The translations under genes were made by a program, and so were the position numbers. Source: Pseudomonadota bacterium (lineage in GTDB: Bacteria; Pseudomonadota; Gammaproteobacteria; Burkholderiales; Methylophilaceae). From it: a stretch of DNA of 64,000 nt. Below are positions 57,067 to 64,000 of the stretch, in pieces. The notes under the pieces were generated by a model. It searched no databases and was not told the DNA's origin. It saw only the letters and a program-made list of their open reading frames with translations. Where the stretch lies: assembly GCA_020053735.1 (NCBI GenBank), contig JAGVMP010000012.1:1-64000 (forward strand), in the 5' to 3' direction. Within the stretch, counting starts at the first letter, position 1; every line of letters starts with the position of its first letter.

Positions 57067-58324
57067 TGGCTACAAATTTCTCAAAATGTTGCAAAGCATT
57101 CAGCGCACTTTTTACACCATCTTCATGAAAACCATTCAACCAATAAGCGCCTGCATAGCCCGTGCGGTTTTGTCCGCTAATTTCAGCATGCCGAGCCTGT
57201 GCAGCCGCGCCAGCAATGGTGTAGACAGGGTGAGTGTAGCTTAGGCGCTTGATTATTTTGGCAGGGTTGATGTTATCGGTATGGTTAAGAGTGACTAAAA
57301 TAGGCTGCGGGCAATCAATATTCTGCAAAATATTCATATTGTAGGTAACCAAAACTTTATTATTTGGAACTTTATTACTGGGCGTTTTGGGTAAGTGGTA
57401 GTTCCACGCTGCCCATGCTAACTTGCGCTTTGGCATTAAGTTAACGTCAGTATGCAGATATACGCTGTTTTGTTGATAAGGGATTGCGTTTAAAATCTCT
57501 TGTTCCTCTTGTGTGCTGTCTGTCAGCATGCGTAAAGCTTCATCGCTGTGGCAGGCAAAAAACACATAATCAAATTTCTCTATTTCGCCATTCTGCAGAG
57601 TAATTTCCACATTATTAGCGTTGCGTTTAACGTTTTTTACTGCTGTATTTAGCTTAATATATTGCTTAAACGGTTTGGTAATCGCCTCAACGTATCTAGC
57701 CGACCCGCCAGTAATGGTGCGCCATTGCGGCCGATTGTTGACACTCAACATACCATGGTGATGAAAAAACCGCACAAAAAATCGCGCAGGAAACTGCAAC
57801 ATTTGTGCTGCATCGGTAGACCAAATAGCAGCGCCCATGGGGATGATGTATTGGTTGATAAAGCGTTGGCCATAGTTGTTTTGCTTTAGGTAGTCGCCCA
57901 TGGCAATTTCGTTTCCCCCTTCTAGCAAACTGAGTGATTGCTTATTAAAACGCAAAATATCACGAATCATCTGGTAAAAGCTCGGTTTAAACAGGTTGCT
58001 ACGCTGCGCAAATAGGCTGTTTAAGGTTGTTCCGTTATATTCTAAGCCAGTGGTCTCGCAACGCACACTAAAGCTCATATTACTTGGCTGCCAAGCCACT
58101 TGATGCGCTTCTAACAATTGAATAAATTCTGGATAAGTACGATCATTAAACACAATAAAACCTGAATCTACGGTGTATTTTTTATGGTCGATTTCGATAT
58201 AATGCGTATGCGTATGGCCGCCAATATGGCTATTAGCCTCATAAACAGTGATGTCGTGAGTTTTGTATAAATGGTGGGCGAGGGTGTTGCCAGCAATGCC
58301 AGAGCCAATAATTGCAATCTTCAT
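57059..58324 (-). CDS. FAD-dependent oxidoreductase (amine-oxidase-like fold)
   Basis: 421 residues. FAD dinucleotide motif IAIIGSGIAGNTLAHHL at 3-19 with acidic ribose ligand in VYEANSHIGGHT, then the GGSARYV segment and C-terminal GYAGAYWLNGFHEDGVKSAL (flavin-pocket motif). Belongs to the NAD/FAD-binding proteins that occur beside DUF1365 and Cfa-like genes; in Rhodobacter sphaeroides, as I recall, members of such a cluster desaturate methylated fatty acids on the way to furan fatty acids. Substrate here is inferred. It starts 2 bases after the desaturase stop and overlaps DUF1365. Confidence 0.87.
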   Translation of the reverse strand: MKIAIIGSGIAGNTLAHHLYKTHDITVYEANSHIGGHTHTHYIEIDHKKYTVDSGFIVFNDRTYPEFIQLLEAHQVAWQPSNMSFSVRCETTGLEYNGTTLNSLFAQRSNLFKPSFYQMIRDILRFNKQSLSLLEGGNEIAMGDYLKQNNYGQRFINQYIIPMGAAIWSTDAAQMLQFPARFFVRFFHHHGMLSVNNRPQWRTITGGSARYVEAITKPFKQYIKLNTAVKNVKRNANNVEITLQNGEIEKFDYVFFACHSDEALRMLTDSTQEEQEILNAIPYQQNSVYLHTDVNLMPKRKLAWAAWNYHLPKTPSNKVPNNKVLVTYNMNILQNIDCPQPILVTLNHTDNINPAKIIKRLSYTHPVYTIAGAAAQARHAEISGQNRTGYAGAYWLNGFHEDGVKSALNALQHFEKFVANA

Positions 58325-58326
58325 GA

Positions 58327-59268
58327 TTAATTGCTTTGCTTGATGTGCGCATTTTTAATCGCAATAGGCACGGTTTTTAAATCCCAAATGATGCCAAGAG
58401 CCGCCAATATGCGTAAGCCATAGTAAGTAAAGTCAATTTCCCACCAGTAAAACCCTTGTTTGGCCGAACCAGGGAAATGGTGGTGGTTGTTATGCCAGCC
58501 TTCACCCAGTGTAATCAGCGCAATTAGCGCGTTATTGCGACTGTGGTCGCGCGTGGCGTAGCGACGCTTACCCCATACATGCGCCAGCGAATTCACACAA
58601 AATGTGCCGTGGTACAGCAATACGGTAGAGAGAATAAATCCCCACACAAACAATTGTAGGCCATTGGTCTGTAGCGCAGGCATAACAATATTGAGTGCCT
58701 CGCCAAGCGCGTAGATACTGGCTCCTAGGGCAATGGGTATGATGATATCGAAACGATCTAAAAAACGTAGTTCAGGGAAGTGTGCTAACTCCCTCACACG
58801 CTCTAGCTGCGTAGAGAAATTAGCGCGTGATAAAAACCAGCCAATGTGGCTCCATAAAAAGCCATGCTGATGCGGTGAGTGCGCATCAATCAACTCATCT
58901 GAGTGTGCATGATGGTTACGGTGATGCGATGCCCACCACAAAGGGCCACGTTGCACAGCAGTAGCACCTAATATGGCAAATATCAATTGGCCAGCGCGGC
59001 TGGTTTTAAAGGCTTTGTGGGCAAAGTAGCGGTGATAGAACGCGGTAATGGCAAACATGCGAACGACATACAGCGCCAGTGCGAATGCCAGAGCAAACCA
59101 GCTAAAGCCGACAAAAATAATAGCGAAACAAGCCAAGTGTAAGCACACAAAGGGGATAACGCGCGGCCAATCAATTTGGTTATCTGTCAAAGCAGCTTCT
59201 TTAGCATAGTGGCTGTTATCCAGCCAGCCTAGTATGGAAACGCGCAAGGAATTTAAACGATTAAGCAT
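58327..59268 (-). CDS. Membrane fatty-acid desaturase (acyl-CoA/lipid delta-9 type)
   Basis: 313 residues with four main membrane helices and the three histidine boxes of di-iron desaturases: HRYFAH near 79-84, HRNHH near 116-120 (WWASHHRNHHAHSD), and HNNHH near 256-260 (GEGWHNNHHHFPGSA). It would introduce a cis double bond into acyl chains, giving the substrate for the methyltransferases in the same operon. A few bases separate it from both neighbours. Family call is firm; regiospecificity is assumed from similarity to the delta-9 group. Confidence 0.9.
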   Translation of the reverse strand: MLNRLNSLRVSILGWLDNSHYAKEAALTDNQIDWPRVIPFVCLHLACFAIIFVGFSWFALAFALALYVVRMFAITAFYHRYFAHKAFKTSRAGQLIFAILGATAVQRGPLWWASHHRNHHAHSDELIDAHSPHQHGFLWSHIGWFLSRANFSTQLERVRELAHFPELRFLDRFDIIIPIALGASIYALGEALNIVMPALQTNGLQLFVWGFILSTVLLYHGTFCVNSLAHVWGKRRYATRDHSRNNALIALITLGEGWHNNHHHFPGSAKQGFYWWEIDFTYYGLRILAALGIIWDLKTVPIAIKNAHIKQSN

Positions 59269-59279
59269 TATCTTACTTT

Positions 59280-59834
59280 CTATTTATTTCTCTCACTCAA
59301 TGTTTGCTGTGGTGCTTTAATTAGCTTGCTCATGTCATAACCCCAATCCTTTATCAGCGTCGTGAGCTTTTCATATTCTGCGTCACTGATTTGCGGTGTG
59401 CGCGCCATCAGCCATACATAATCGCGTGCATTACGCGCAATAATGGTGGTTTGGTAATTTTCGTCTAGATAAGCAATGCGATACTCCGCTTTAATGGGCC
59501 AAATAAACTGCATACCCCATAACGCGTTACCAGTATCAGGTTGCACAAAGCCTTTTGGCTCATATTTTTTGGCTTTGCCACCAAAACTGCCCTTATTAAA
59601 GGTAAAGGTGGTGGCAATGGTGCCATCATCGTTGAGCTTGTAGTTTTCAATTGGGTTATAGGCATCAGTCTCAATCGCAGTAGGAATCACTGCAATCACG
59701 TACCAATCGCCCATAAATTTGGCTAAATCAACTTGGCTTACCAGTGGGATTTCATTCATTTTTTGACTCGCACATCCAGTTGTTAAAATTAGGCAGACTA
59801 GGCAAATAGCTAATTGGTTAAAAGTTTTAAACAT
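59280..59834 (-). CDS. Lipocalin-family outer-membrane lipoprotein (Blc-like)
   Basis: 184 residues. Lipoprotein signal peptide with lipobox ILTTGC (Cys at about 21), then a lipocalin barrel: the GxW motif in FMGDWYVIA, NPIENYKLNDDG, and C-terminal YVWLMARTPQISDAEYEKL, all as in E. coli Blc. Blc binds fatty acids and lysophospholipids and responds to envelope stress. In the operon it would carry or salvage altered lipids between membranes. Not a classical +2 Asp retention signal (Ala follows the Cys), so outer-membrane location is expected. Confidence 0.9.
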   Translation of the reverse strand: MFKTFNQLAICLVCLILTTGCASQKMNEIPLVSQVDLAKFMGDWYVIAVIPTAIETDAYNPIENYKLNDDGTIATTFTFNKGSFGGKAKKYEPKGFVQPDTGNALWGMQFIWPIKAEYRIAYLDENYQTTIIARNARDYVWLMARTPQISDAEYEKLTTLIKDWGYDMSKLIKAPQQTLSERNK

Positions 59835-59841
59835 GTTGATC

Positions 59842-60465
59842 TCATTTCAGCCTGTAAATAATATTGTAGCCTTCGGGGGTCACCGATTTAAGCGCAACCC
59901 AGTCATTGTCTTGGTTGTACCACAGCTCAATATTCAGTTTCTTAACGCCTTTTAACGCCCCTGTAATCTTGTAGTGCGTGGTATCGGTTAGCTTGCCTTT
60001 TACCTCGGTTTTAGCGTCCCCAAGCTTAGTGATGGTCGTGTCTAAATACTCTGCATTTTGTGGGTTAAGCAGTTTGCTTTGCTGTAGTATTTTTGGGTTC
60101 CAATAAGCAAAAGTCATCACACAGGCAGGTAAAGCTTGTTCTGCACTGCCATTTTTAATATTAAGGCTATCACCCTCTAATTTTGCGCTTACTTTGGTCA
60201 CGACTTTATTCTCAGTGGTATTGGCTTCTAAGGCAGTTAAGCAATCGCCAGCCCATTGCTCTTTAGCAGTGTGGTCGTATTTATAGGCCTCGATAAACAA
60301 TACCTTGACATTGAATTTGGCTTTAGATACCAATGCCCCATCATTAAATGTGAAGGTGTGTGTACCCATTTTATTTTTATCTAAATACACATCAAACGCC
60401 CATTCTTTAGCGTGTAGCAAAGGCGAGGCAAACAGGAAAAAAGCCGTTAGAATAATTTTTTTCAT
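59842..60465 (-). CDS. Periplasmic protein of unknown function (DUF6134-like)
   Basis: 207 residues with a clear signal peptide (cleavage after LLHA, residue 19). The mature part is all-beta: EWAFDVYLDKNKMGTHTF, ALVSKAKFNVKVLFIEAYKYDH, and AGDCLTALEANTTENK, a pattern I associate with the DUF6134 family and distantly with DUF3108. Two cysteines (DCLTAL, PACVM) may form a disulfide. It overlaps DUF1295 by 4 bases and precedes the lipocalin by 7, so it belongs to the lipid operon. A beta-barrel or lipid-binding role is a guess. Confidence 0.7.
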   Translation of the reverse strand: MKKIILTAFFLFASPLLHAKEWAFDVYLDKNKMGTHTFTFNDGALVSKAKFNVKVLFIEAYKYDHTAKEQWAGDCLTALEANTTENKVVTKVSAKLEGDSLNIKNGSAEQALPACVMTFAYWNPKILQQSKLLNPQNAEYLDTTITKLGDAKTEVKGKLTDTTHYKITGALKGVKKLNIELWYNQDNDWVALKSVTPEGYNIIYRLK

Positions 60466-61259
60466 TTGTTTTGTGATGCCTTCTTAGAAATGCATGGAAA
60501 AAATGCATTGGTGCTGCGTATGTATTCGGCGTAAGCAGGGCGACGTTCTACGATGGTGCTTTCTAACAAACTCACGCCAGACACTTTTAACAGTAACAGC
60601 GTCATTAAAATCGGTGAAATGATGGCCCACCAAGTGCCGCCAGCCAAGGCGAATAAGTAAAACGCCCACCACACACAGCATTCACCAAAGTAATTGGGGT
60701 GACGGCTGTAGCGCCATACACCAGTATTTAATACTTTGCCTTTGTTGTTAGGATTCGCTTTAAAGCGACTGAGTTGCCAATCGGCCAACGTTTCCCACAC
60801 CAAGCCAAATACAAACAACCCTAAGCCTGCATAATCTAGCCAATTCAGCGGTGAAGTGGCGGTAATGGCAGCATGCAAAGAAATAGAAATCACCCATGCC
60901 AATAGCGCCTGCAAGCCAAACACAATGTAAATACTTTTAAACCAAAAGTGCGGTTGGTTGTTTTTGCGGATATCTACATAGCGCGAATCTTCATGCGGAC
61001 CCCAATTACGCCATGTTAAGTATAGGCATAACCGAAGCGCCCAAACGCTCACGCAGACTAATACCAATATCAGTCTGGGTGGTGCAACCTCAACAAATAG
61101 CACAAAAGCGGCGGTGGTCAATGCAGCAATCACAAAAAACAAGCTCCACATGCTATCCACATGCGTGACATTTTTGCGCAGCAGGCTCAGCAACCAGCCG
61201 GCAAAGGCAAAAATTGCAATGGTTGCCAGACTATAAAAATAAATTGGCCAACTCAGCAT
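60462..61259 (-). CDS. DUF1295 / steroid-5-alpha-reductase-like membrane enzyme
   Basis: 265 residues with about six membrane helices. The C-terminal half has the family signature: LNTGVWRYSRHPNYFGECCVWWAFYLFA near 177-204 and ESTIVERRPAYAEYIRSTNAFFP near 234-256. Relatives are NADPH-dependent steroid/polyprenol reductases or isoprenylcysteine methyltransferase-like proteins; DUF1295 members beside Cfa genes are thought to act on lipids. Its ATG directly abuts the stop of DUF2878 and its end overlaps the next gene, so it is in the operon. Exact reaction unknown; reduction of an acyl double bond is plausible. Confidence 0.85.
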   Translation of the reverse strand: MLSWPIYFYSLATIAIFAFAGWLLSLLRKNVTHVDSMWSLFFVIAALTTAAFVLFVEVAPPRLILVLVCVSVWALRLCLYLTWRNWGPHEDSRYVDIRKNNQPHFWFKSIYIVFGLQALLAWVISISLHAAITATSPLNWLDYAGLGLFVFGLVWETLADWQLSRFKANPNNKGKVLNTGVWRYSRHPNYFGECCVWWAFYLFALAGGTWWAIISPILMTLLLLKVSGVSLLESTIVERRPAYAEYIRSTNAFFPCISKKASQNK

Positions 61260-61814
61260 TTACACAATCTGTCCATTAGGCTTATAGCCATCAAATTTTT
61301 CGGATAACGCCAGCAATAATGGCGTGAGTATTGCCCAGCCGACTGCAAGCGCGATGTAGGTGGTGGGTGGATTATTCAGCGATACTGCACCTAGTTTTTC
61401 GGCACCGAGATAAGCCAGCGGCCCACCAATCGCACCAAATAAGACAGCCACCAACCACTTCCCACGCATCCACTTTAAACTAACATTTAAAATAGTGACA
61501 AACACTGCCCACAAAGCCAATATCCATGCGGGCACTATATTTGAAGAGCCTAGGCTTGCTGCCCAACCATGTGCTTGATAGCTGATTAAGCCGCCACTTA
61601 ACATGAGTTGATCGTAGGTGCCGCCAATCAACAATGCCAGTGCTAACAAGACTAGCTCTGGTTTGGCTTGTTTGGATTGAGATAGATGCCAAGCCACAAT
61701 GGCAGCAACCACGATGACACCCAGCCAAGGCAGCTGTTTAGCTGCACCAATGACGCAGGCAAACCAGCCAATTTGAAACAAAATAAAGTTAATGATGAGT
61801 TGCGATTTAGGCAT
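61260..61814 (-). CDS. DUF2878-family membrane protein
   Basis: 184 residues with about six membrane helices. FILFQIGWFACVIGAAKQLPWLG at the start, then GGTYDQLMLSGGLISY near 78-93 and WILALWAVFVTILNVSLKWM near 107-126, a pattern typical of DUF2878 proteins, which occur almost only in Cfa/DUF1365/sigma-factor clusters. The start is placed at the ATG 61814 (MPKSQLIINF), 11 bases after the upstream stop; a longer reading from 61862 would run into the upstream methyltransferase gene and adds no family-like residues. Function unknown. Confidence 0.82.
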   Translation of the reverse strand: MPKSQLIINFILFQIGWFACVIGAAKQLPWLGVIVVAAIVAWHLSQSKQAKPELVLLALALLIGGTYDQLMLSGGLISYQAHGWAASLGSSNIVPAWILALWAVFVTILNVSLKWMRGKWLVAVLFGAIGGPLAYLGAEKLGAVSLNNPPTTYIALAVGWAILTPLLLALSEKFDGYKPNGQIV

Positions 61815-61825
61815 GCTATTTATAA

Positions 61826-62857
61826 TTACCGCTTCTCGAACAAGTAATGGGTAACCCACCATTCTTGACCATTGTTATAACCAAACAATTCGGCACATGC
61901 CATGTAAAACATACGCCAGCGGTTACGCCACATTTCTACATAATCATCACCATAAGTTGCCGCTAAAATGGGTGTAATGGCATTGGCATTTTTATCCATA
62001 TTCGCTAGCCAGGCATTGGCAGTTTTTTCATAATGTGTACCATCCCAACGCCAGCGCTGGATTAGCTTTAAATTGTCCTGGAAATGTAGTGGTAAATCGT
62101 CACTCGGCATCATGCCACCACTAAAAAAGAATCGGCTCATCCAATCCCCGTCATTCTGAACTTCAAATGCGTAAGGCGTGTTGCGATGCACAAAAATATG
62201 CTTAAAGAATTTCCCACCAGTATTTAGCCAGCTAGCGACCTTGCCATACAGCACTTGGTAATTACGCATATGCTCAAACATTTCAACGGACACGATACGA
62301 TCATAGCTAGACGGCGCTTCGAATATATTCATGTCTGCCGTGATAATGTTCAGATTAGTGATGCCGCGCGACTTGGCGGTATTCATAATATATTCACGTT
62401 GTGAATTTGAATTTGAAACGCCAGTGATACTGGCTTTTGGATATTTTGCAGCCATCCAAAGTGAAAGTGAGCCCCAACCACAGCCCAACTCCAAAATCGT
62501 TTGGCCGTCATGCAAATCGGCATGGTCACAGGTTTGTGTCAATGCCAACACTTCAGCCTCATCTAAGGTTTGCGTATCGGGCATCCAAAAACAACTGCTA
62601 TATTTGCGGTTAATCCCTAAGCAATAATGAAAAAAATCCGCTGGAACTTCATAATGTTGCGCATTAGCAAGCTCAGGTAGCGGGGCAATGGCTGCGCCAT
62701 TCATGGCTGCAATAAATTGTGTCATTTGCGCCATGCCAATTTCAGAATTGTTTGCTGAAATTTCTACTAAGCGTTGTTTAACCAACTGCCGAATACCTTG
62801 CCGTACAATAGAATCAGGCAAGCTGCCTGACTCTGCTAATTTTATGGCTAAACCCAT
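61826..62857 (-). CDS. CFA-superfamily methyltransferase resembling coclaurine N-methyltransferase
   Basis: 343 residues. SAM-binding LELGCGWGSLSLWMAAKYP near 120-138, GVSNSNSQREYI, IVSVEMFEHMRNYQVL near 190-205, DGDWMSRFFFSGGMMPS, and C-terminal MACAELFGYNNGQEWWVTHYLF. This order and the GYNNG.EW...HYLF ending are those of the plant coclaurine N-methyltransferase branch and its bacterial homologues rather than E. coli Cfa; the YSSCFW cysteine is displaced by one residue relative to Cfa. It could methylate an unsaturated lipid or an amine. First gene of the nine-gene operon, 75 bases after the anti-sigma gene. Confidence 0.85.
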   Translation of the reverse strand: MGLAIKLAESGSLPDSIVRQGIRQLVKQRLVEISANNSEIGMAQMTQFIAAMNGAAIAPLPELANAQHYEVPADFFHYCLGINRKYSSCFWMPDTQTLDEAEVLALTQTCDHADLHDGQTILELGCGWGSLSLWMAAKYPKASITGVSNSNSQREYIMNTAKSRGITNLNIITADMNIFEAPSSYDRIVSVEMFEHMRNYQVLYGKVASWLNTGGKFFKHIFVHRNTPYAFEVQNDGDWMSRFFFSGGMMPSDDLPLHFQDNLKLIQRWRWDGTHYEKTANAWLANMDKNANAITPILAATYGDDYVEMWRNRWRMFYMACAELFGYNNGQEWWVTHYLFEKR

Positions 62858-62899
62858 TTACTGCTTTCTAAAAAAAATTAAAAAATTAATACAAACTAA

Positions 62900-62936
62900 C
62901 TAAGCTTCAAGTAAAAATCTAAAGTGCAAAGCTTAG
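62900..62936. promoter_or_regulatory. Inverted repeat between anti-sigma gene and lipid operon
   Basis: CTAAGCTT (62900-62907) and AAGCTTAG (62929-62936) form a perfect 8-bp dyad with a 21-base spacer, overlapping the anti-sigma stop codon. On the minus strand a T-rich stretch follows about 15 bases later, so it may act as a weak terminator/attenuator, or as an operator of the operon. No recognisable ECF -35/-10 pair could be assigned; TTTACT-N18-TATTAA is the best sigma-70-like match. Confidence 0.4.
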
Positions 62937-63628
62937 GTCTTGGTCATTCTGCCTTGATACAGCACTGCACCCGTTGGTTGGCCAGTAGGTGACCCGCCCA
63001 CGGGCTCTAAGCTAACGGCTAACAACCCAGTTGCCATCTGTGGGATTAATTCCACAGGCACTTTAAATACACTCGTGCCTTGTTGCGGCAATAATCCTAG
63101 AGAAATCGGTTTAGATTTGTCTGCGGGTAATAGCCATAATTCAAACGCGTTATCTGGCTTGATTTGTAGGCTAGTCAGTGCACGTACTTTAATCTCAATA
63201 TCTGTTGGTGAATGTTTGGTTTCATCTAAAAACCAACCAGCCTCTGCCTTTTCTGTTGCTAACAAGGCCACAGCAGTAGGGGCAATATCTTCTAAAGGCT
63301 TAGGAGATTGAATCACCAAGAAAGTTGCAATTGATACCGCCATAGTGGTAGATAAAAATGCCAAACCTTTCCACCAGCTACTATTTTGAGTTTTAGCTGT
63401 ACTAAATAAACGATTTTCGATGTTATGCCATACCTTTTGGGGAGGCTGGGTGGCTGGCACAGTATCCGCTAGCAAATGCATATGTGACTCCCACCAGTGA
63501 AAGGTTTGTGCTATATCAGCACGTTGCGTTAATAACTGCTCAAAACGTCTTCGCGCAGCACCTTTTAACGTGCCTAAAATATATTCCGTGGCAAGCATAT
63601 CGGCTAGTAGTGGATTGTCGTATCTCAT
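62933..63628 (-). CDS. Anti-sigma factor, RskA-like
   Basis: 231 residues. Cytoplasmic N-terminal anti-sigma part (ADMLATEYILGTLKGAARRRF, about 9-29, then the QTFHWWESHMHLLAD helix), one membrane helix at about 84-107 (WWKGLAFLSTTMAVSIATFLV), and a periplasmic RskA-type domain (FELWLLPADKSKPISLGLLP near 162-181). It would hold the sigma factor inactive at the membrane until a signal releases it. No zinc-binding HxxxCxxC is present, so it is not of the ChrR/RsrA type. The ATG overlaps the sigma stop (ATGA). Confidence 0.88.
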   Translation of the reverse strand: MRYDNPLLADMLATEYILGTLKGAARRRFEQLLTQRADIAQTFHWWESHMHLLADTVPATQPPQKVWHNIENRLFSTAKTQNSSWWKGLAFLSTTMAVSIATFLVIQSPKPLEDIAPTAVALLATEKAEAGWFLDETKHSPTDIEIKVRALTSLQIKPDNAFELWLLPADKSKPISLGLLPQQGTSVFKVPVELIPQMATGLLAVSLEPVGGSPTGQPTGAVLYQGRMTKT

Positions 63629-64000
63629 GCAGACACTCCTTGCAAACAGCTTTTAAGGGATTGCAAACCACGCCTAATCCACGTTTTAACTGTGCCTAGA
63701 GGTTGCGCTAAATGGGTTGCCAGTTGTTCATGCGGCATGCCATGAAAATAGCTTAGCGCAATGGCTTGGCGTTGCAGTGGTGCAAGTGTGCTCATGCAAT
63801 TTAACAGTGCTTTAGATTGACTTTGTTCAGTGGCTTTTTCTAATGGGCCTAAGTCATCCGAAGCCCAATCGTCCATACTTTGCTCATCTAACAGTTGTGA
63901 CTCTTTAGGCATTGCGCGGAGTAAATCAAAGCATTTGTTACGCACTATGGTCGTCATCCAGGTCATCACAGCCGCTTTTTCTGGGCGATAATTTTGCGCG
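63625..64000 (-). CDS. ECF RNA polymerase sigma factor, 5' end beyond the window
   Basis: The frame is open to the right edge (63999), so the N-terminus is missing; the GTG at 63969 is internal. About 125 residues in view: the end of region 2 (YRPEKAAVMTWMTTIVRNKC, FDLLR), an acidic linker, and region 4 with LAPLQRQAIALSYFHGMPHE followed by the HTH LATHLAQPLGTVKTWIRRG that reads the -35. Overlaps the anti-sigma gene by ATGA, the standard arrangement. It most likely drives the lipid operon and itself, by analogy with sigma-E clusters carrying Cfa, DUF1365 and lipocalin genes that answer photo-oxidative stress; promoter not verified. Confidence 0.92.
   Translation of the reverse strand, partial: AQNYRPEKAAVMTWMTTIVRNKCFDLLRAMPKESQLLDEQSMDDWASDDLGPLEKATEQSQSKALLNCMSTLAPLQRQAIALSYFHGMPHEQLATHLAQPLGTVKTWIRRGLQSLKSCLQGVSA

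Noticed and set aside
61815-61862. Longer start for the DUF2878 gene
   Set aside because: It would overlap the upstream methyltransferase by 37 bases; the ATG at 61814 fits the membrane-protein start and the normal gap.

Overview
The window looks like the chromosome of a moderately AT-rich betaproteobacterium, most like the Methylophilaceae (Methylotenera/Methylophilus type). This is an inference from gene order (rne/rluC, rluC-HAD-Rieske-sppA, queG/tsaE-amiC-mutL-miaA), from the type of DapC and PilU, and from overall protein style; no ribosomal RNA is present to prove it. Coding density is high. Only two stretches longer than 300 bases lack a gene: 11115-11596 and 22901-23472.

Layout. (1) 1-11114: the 3' part of a giant RTX calcium-binding exoprotein (open at the left edge) and a HlyD-type adaptor, i.e. 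type I secretion cargo. (2) 11115-12926: a mobile-element end, with 22-bp iterated sites, inverted repeats, an excisionase-like HTH gene overlapping a tyrosine recombinase, and tRNA-Asn whose 3' end faces the recombinase. The RTX/HlyD pair may be island cargo. (3) 13007-20164: AsmA-like protein, YetF/DUF421 protein, aspartate aminotransferase, secreted trypsin-like protease with TPR, uvrB, DUF2721 protein. (4) 20258-26534: rne divergent from rluC, HAD phosphatase, Rieske protein and sppA. (5) 26607-36234: glycogen/alpha-glucan block, with glgB-pgi on the minus strand divergent from glgC, a GH57 enzyme, malQ and a ROK sugar kinase; glgA is not here. (6) 36289-46017: an EAL-CBS-GGDEF protein, then queG divergent from tsaE-amiC, a Suv3-like helicase on the opposite strand, then mutL, a methyltransferase and miaA. 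(7) 46018-52926: an intergenic repeat, two unknown membrane proteins, dapC, an EamA transporter, pilU and a TPR/OGT-like glycosyltransferase. (8) 52978-54920: MnmC encoded as two coupled genes. (9) 54984-64000: a nine-gene minus-strand operon for membrane-lipid modification (two diverged CFA-synthase superfamily methyltransferases, DUF2878, DUF1295, a periplasmic protein, lipocalin, fatty-acid desaturase, FAD oxidoreductase, DUF1365), preceded by an anti-sigma factor and an ECF sigma factor cut by the right edge.

How they work together. The last block is the best candidate for a coherent, little-described system: a stress sigma factor and its membrane anti-sigma next to a set of enzymes that would desaturate, methylate and oxidise acyl chains in situ. 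One methyltransferase lacks two residues conserved in true cyclopropane synthases and the other resembles plant coclaurine N-methyltransferases, so the product may not be a cyclopropane. The glycogen block would store and remobilise carbon: GlgC makes ADP-glucose, GlgB branches, GH57 and MalQ rearrange glucans, the ROK kinase and Pgi return glucose to the sugar-phosphate pool. The queG/tsaE/miaA/mnmC genes are tRNA-modification functions, and uvrB and mutL are DNA repair.
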